The notes under the pieces are model-generated. The model worked only from the letters and a program-made list of their open reading frames with translations, was not told where the DNA came from and did not search any database. From an uncultured Bacteroidales bacterium (GTDB lineage: Bacteria; Bacteroidota; Bacteroidia; Bacteroidales; F082), in contig CALGBV010000042.1 of the NCBI GenBank assembly GCA_937884015.1, positions 1 to 9,624 on the forward strand: a stretch of 9,624 bases of DNA, read 5' to 3'. This document shows, in pieces, positions 9,101 through 9,624 of this stretch. The stretch's first letter is position 1; each line of letters starts with the position of its first letter. A program made the position numbers and the translations under genes.

Positions 9101-9624
9101 TGAGTAATGCCACTTTGGAAAACTGCGAGGTGTATGGCAACTACGGTTATTACAATAACTCGACGAACTACGGCGGCGGTGTGTATGCATCCAATGCTAC
9201 TATCAGGAACTGCTACATCCACGACAATAAGGTAGCATCCAACTCAACCAGTTATGGCATGGGCGGTGGTATCTATTGCAACAGCAACAAGAACACCATT
9301 ACCGGTTGTGTGATTGTCAGGAATTCATCTAACAAAGAAGGCGGCGGTATCTATGCCTACGGCAACTCGTCGAATTACACCAACATCACCAACTGCCGCA
9401 TTGAGAACAACACATCCTACGAAGGCGGTGGTATCAGTGGCGTCTATTATTTCAATGTGGTGGGCTGTAACATTGCCAACAACACGGCTACTTATCATGG
9501 TGGCGGCGTGTCGGTTTCGGGCAATTGCACCTTTGTGAACACCAACATCGTCAACAACCTTTGCACGAATACAAGCAGCAATGTCGGATCGGGTCTTTAT
9601 CTTGGAAGCAACGCAAAGACACTG
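1..9624 (+). CDS. Giant modular beta-helix surface protein, partial at both ends
   Basis: Frame 1 is open for all 3208 codons with no stop, frameshift or gap. The first codons already lie inside a folded domain, so the start is upstream; the last codons lie inside a beta-helix coil, so the stop is downstream. Domain order by codon: FN3-like tail (1-35), then modules at 36-500, 501-934, 935-1423, 1424-1902, 1903-2366, 2367-2865 and 2866-3208 (cut). Each has a cap, 7-9 right-handed beta-helix coils rich in GGGIYA and NCxIxxN, and an end with GGDW and DxGAYE. Such proteins in Bacteroidetes are usually exported and surface-exposed; adhesion or glycan binding is my inference. No catalytic residues, membrane segment, signal peptide or sorting domain can be seen. 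Alternatives are a catalytically inactive pectate-lyase-like fibre or an autotransporter-like passenger. The reading frame and fold are near certain; the biological role is unknown. Confidence 0.95.
106..1500 (+). repeat. Module 1: beta-helix with choice-of-anchor Q-like end, 465 aa, 8 coils
   Basis: The cap runs from ITPSAGNILYA through NGSSW, FKEGTY, ILDGQ and WDGFTI. It is the most divergent cap of the array: FGSFAGTE replaces the VYGGFAGxE of most other modules, and FKEGTY replaces WVAxGTY. Eight coils follow, with signatures RNCVIKDN, ENCEISGN, RNCNIHDN, ENCVFKGN, TNCRFENN, IDGVVANN, VNATIVNN and ENSVVWGN. The tail has TAVEGGY, GNISL, PKFVAPTEGA, INKG, DIAGNARI and DLGAYE (1459-1476). 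GNW stands where other modules have GGDW. As the first module after the FN3-like domain it probably caps the array, which may explain its divergence. Confidence 0.9.
1501..2802 (+). repeat. Module 2: shortest beta-helix module, 434 aa, 7 coils
   Basis: The cap reads IHPDAHNIIYV, GDGSSWTNA, WVAGGTY, VYGGFAGNE, ILDGQNSQRV and WDGFTI. The seven coils are RNCEVCNN, TNCNVHDN, TSCQVRNN, LKDCIIQNN, TDCLLSNN, NNTIVRN and TNNILWGN (WGN at 2461-2469). Compared with all other modules, the second coil (xNCEVYGN type) is missing: coil 1 is followed directly by the HDN coil (2026-2049). The tail has GIQDG (2530-2544) in place of AVEGG, then GNIPL, PMFVSPTEG, GGDW, DLAGHIRI and DMGCYE (2761-2778). The reading frame is intact, so the shorter length looks like a clean loss or original lack of one coil. 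Confidence 0.9.
2803..4269 (+). repeat. Module 3: beta-helix module, 489 aa, 9 coils
   Basis: The cap reads LTPDANGIIYV, KDGSSWENA, WVAAGTY, VYGGFAGNE, ILDGQHSHRV and WDGFTI. The nine coils are SNCIVRNN, SNCEIYGN, YQCHIHDN, INCTIENN, KNTVISGN, SNCFVNNN, VSCVVNNN, SSDFVNN and TNCVVWGN (WGN at 3931-3939). Coils 6 and 7 (around 3670-3768) occupy the place where eight-coil modules have one coil, so one is extra. The stretch around 3720-3810 is unusually Tyr- and Asn-rich. The tail has SAVEGGY, GNVTL, SPTEGAGA, GGDW, DIAGNDRI and DMGAYE (4231-4248). Confidence 0.9.
4270..5706 (+). repeat. Module 4: beta-helix module, 479 aa, 8 coils
   Basis: The cap reads ITPDEHNIIYV, KDGSSWENA, WVAGGRY, VFGGFAGNE, ILDGQRVQRV and WDGFTI. 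The eight coils are KNSIVRND, ENVEAYGN, IQCIVHDN, RDWEITGN, VNTKIEGN, VNCLVANN, SSTIVNN and NTLIWGN (WGN at 5353-5361). It is the first module with the RNDTI form of coil 1 that continues through modules 5-7. Coil 5 carries the longer turn GSSSNYI (from 5062). The tail uses GIQGT rather than AVEGG, as module 2 does (GIQDG), then GNISL, SPMFMAPT, GGDW, DLAGNDRV and DLGAFE (5668-5685). Confidence 0.9.
5707..7098 (+). repeat. Module 5: beta-helix module, 464 aa, 8 coils
   Basis: The cap reads ITPDEHNIIYV, KNGSSWDNA, WVAGGTY, VYGGFAGTE, VLDGQNSQRV and WDGFVIEKG. The eight coils are RNSIVRND, ENCQVYGN, DNFEIRNN, SNSVIAGN, TNCIVECN, VNSIINNN, TNCNIVNN and NTVIWGN (WGN at 6757-6765). The third coil has lost the HDN form (RNN instead). 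Several GGGIY-type strands are altered to GGVNL, GGGVNA or GAGINV, which puts Asn where Tyr usually sits. The tail has SAVEGG, GNIQL, PMFVNPTQG, GGDW, DLDGNERI and DIGVYE (7060-7077). The closest relative in the window is module 6. Confidence 0.9.
7099..8595 (+). repeat. Module 6: longest beta-helix module, 499 aa, 9 coils
   Basis: The cap reads IVADAHGIIYV, MNGSSWDNA, WVAQGTY, VYGGFAGDE, ILDGQNKQRV and WDGFIIEKG. The nine coils are RNSIVRND, ENVEVYGN, TSCDIHDN, VGSTIRNN, TDCLIEGN, VNTIVRNN, ADCLIANN, TNCDIVNN and INSVIWGN (WGN at 8236-8244). Coils 6 and 7 (around 7984-8082) stand where eight-coil modules have one coil. The tail has SAVEGGW, GNIAL, SPAFKNPTEG, GGDW, INKG, DLAGNTRL and DIGCYE (8554-8571). 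The cap and coil 1 share GFxIEKGR and AYIRKxxTLRNSIVRNDTI almost word for word with module 5. Confidence 0.9.
8596..9624 (+). repeat. Module 7: beta-helix module, truncated by the window end, at least 343 aa
   Basis: The cap reads IHCDEHNIIYV, KDGSSWENA, WVAAGTY, VYGGFQGNE, ILDGQNSRRV and WDGFVIERG. Seven coils are seen: RNCIIRND, ENCEVYGN, RNCYIHDN, TGCVIVRN, TNCRIENN, VGCNIANN and VNTNIVNN. An eighth begins with GSGLYLGSN. The penultimate coil type (IVNN) has just passed, so the WGN coil and the AVEGG to DxGAYE tail should follow directly past base 9624. Cys is present in six consecutive coils, the most regular Cys stack in the window. The truncation is an artefact of the window, not a damaged gene. 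Confidence 0.88.

Noticed and set aside
106..9624. Tandem DNA repeats, CRISPR-like array or recent satellite expansion
   Set aside because: The periodicity (~1.3-1.5 kb modules, ~90-base coils) is a protein-level repeat. Copies differ at many synonymous positions, exact matches found by eye are about 20 bases, and there are no uniform repeat-spacer units.
1..9624. Frameshift or pseudogene
   Set aside because: Frame 1 holds recognisable motifs in order from end to end with no stop. The shorter module 2 and the cut module 7 are explained by coil number and the window edge.

Overview
The window lies wholly inside one giant protein-coding gene on the + strand. Frame 1 reads from base 1 to base 9624 as 3208 codons with no stop. 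It is open at both ends, so neither the true start nor the stop is present. There is no intergenic DNA. I see no promoter, ribosome binding site, terminator, RNA gene, mobile element or CRISPR array.

The protein is a tandem array of large, diverged modules of about 430-500 residues. It starts with the last ~35 residues of a fibronectin type III-like domain (1-105). Six complete modules follow (106-1500, 1501-2802, 2803-4269, 4270-5706, 5707-7098, 7099-8595), then a seventh that the window edge cuts (8596-9624). Each complete module has three parts in fixed order. First is an N-terminal cap (xNIIYV, DGSSWxNA, WVAxGTY, VYGGFAGxE, ILDGQ, WDGFxI). Second is a right-handed parallel beta-helix of 7-9 coils, each with a GGGIYA-like strand and an NCxIxxN-like strand, ending in a coil with WGN. 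Third is a C-terminal segment (AVEGG, GNI, PxFxxPTEG, GGDW, GSAxINxG, LAGNxRI, DxGAYE) matching what I know as the choice-of-anchor Q type end of bacterial beta-helix surface proteins.

Module length follows coil count: 434 residues with 7 coils, 464-479 with 8, and 489-499 with 9. Aligned by eye, coils 1-3, coil 5 and the last two coils keep recognisable identities. The length changes fall at two places: module 2 lacks the second (YGN) coil, and modules 3 and 6 carry one extra coil just before the last two. Modules 4-7 share an RNDTI signature in coil 1, and modules 5 and 6 look closest, which suggests stepwise duplication.

The likely source is a Bacteroidetes bacterium, perhaps a gut or rumen Bacteroidales such as a Prevotella relative. 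The reasons are the FN3-plus-beta-helix architecture, the choice-of-anchor Q-like ends, the Asn/Gly/Ser/Thr/Tyr-rich composition and the mid-range GC. This placement is an inference from style, not from a marker gene. The likely role is a very long secreted or surface-anchored fibre, possibly for adhesion or glycan contact. No catalytic site was recognised, and the secretion and anchoring signals would lie outside the window.
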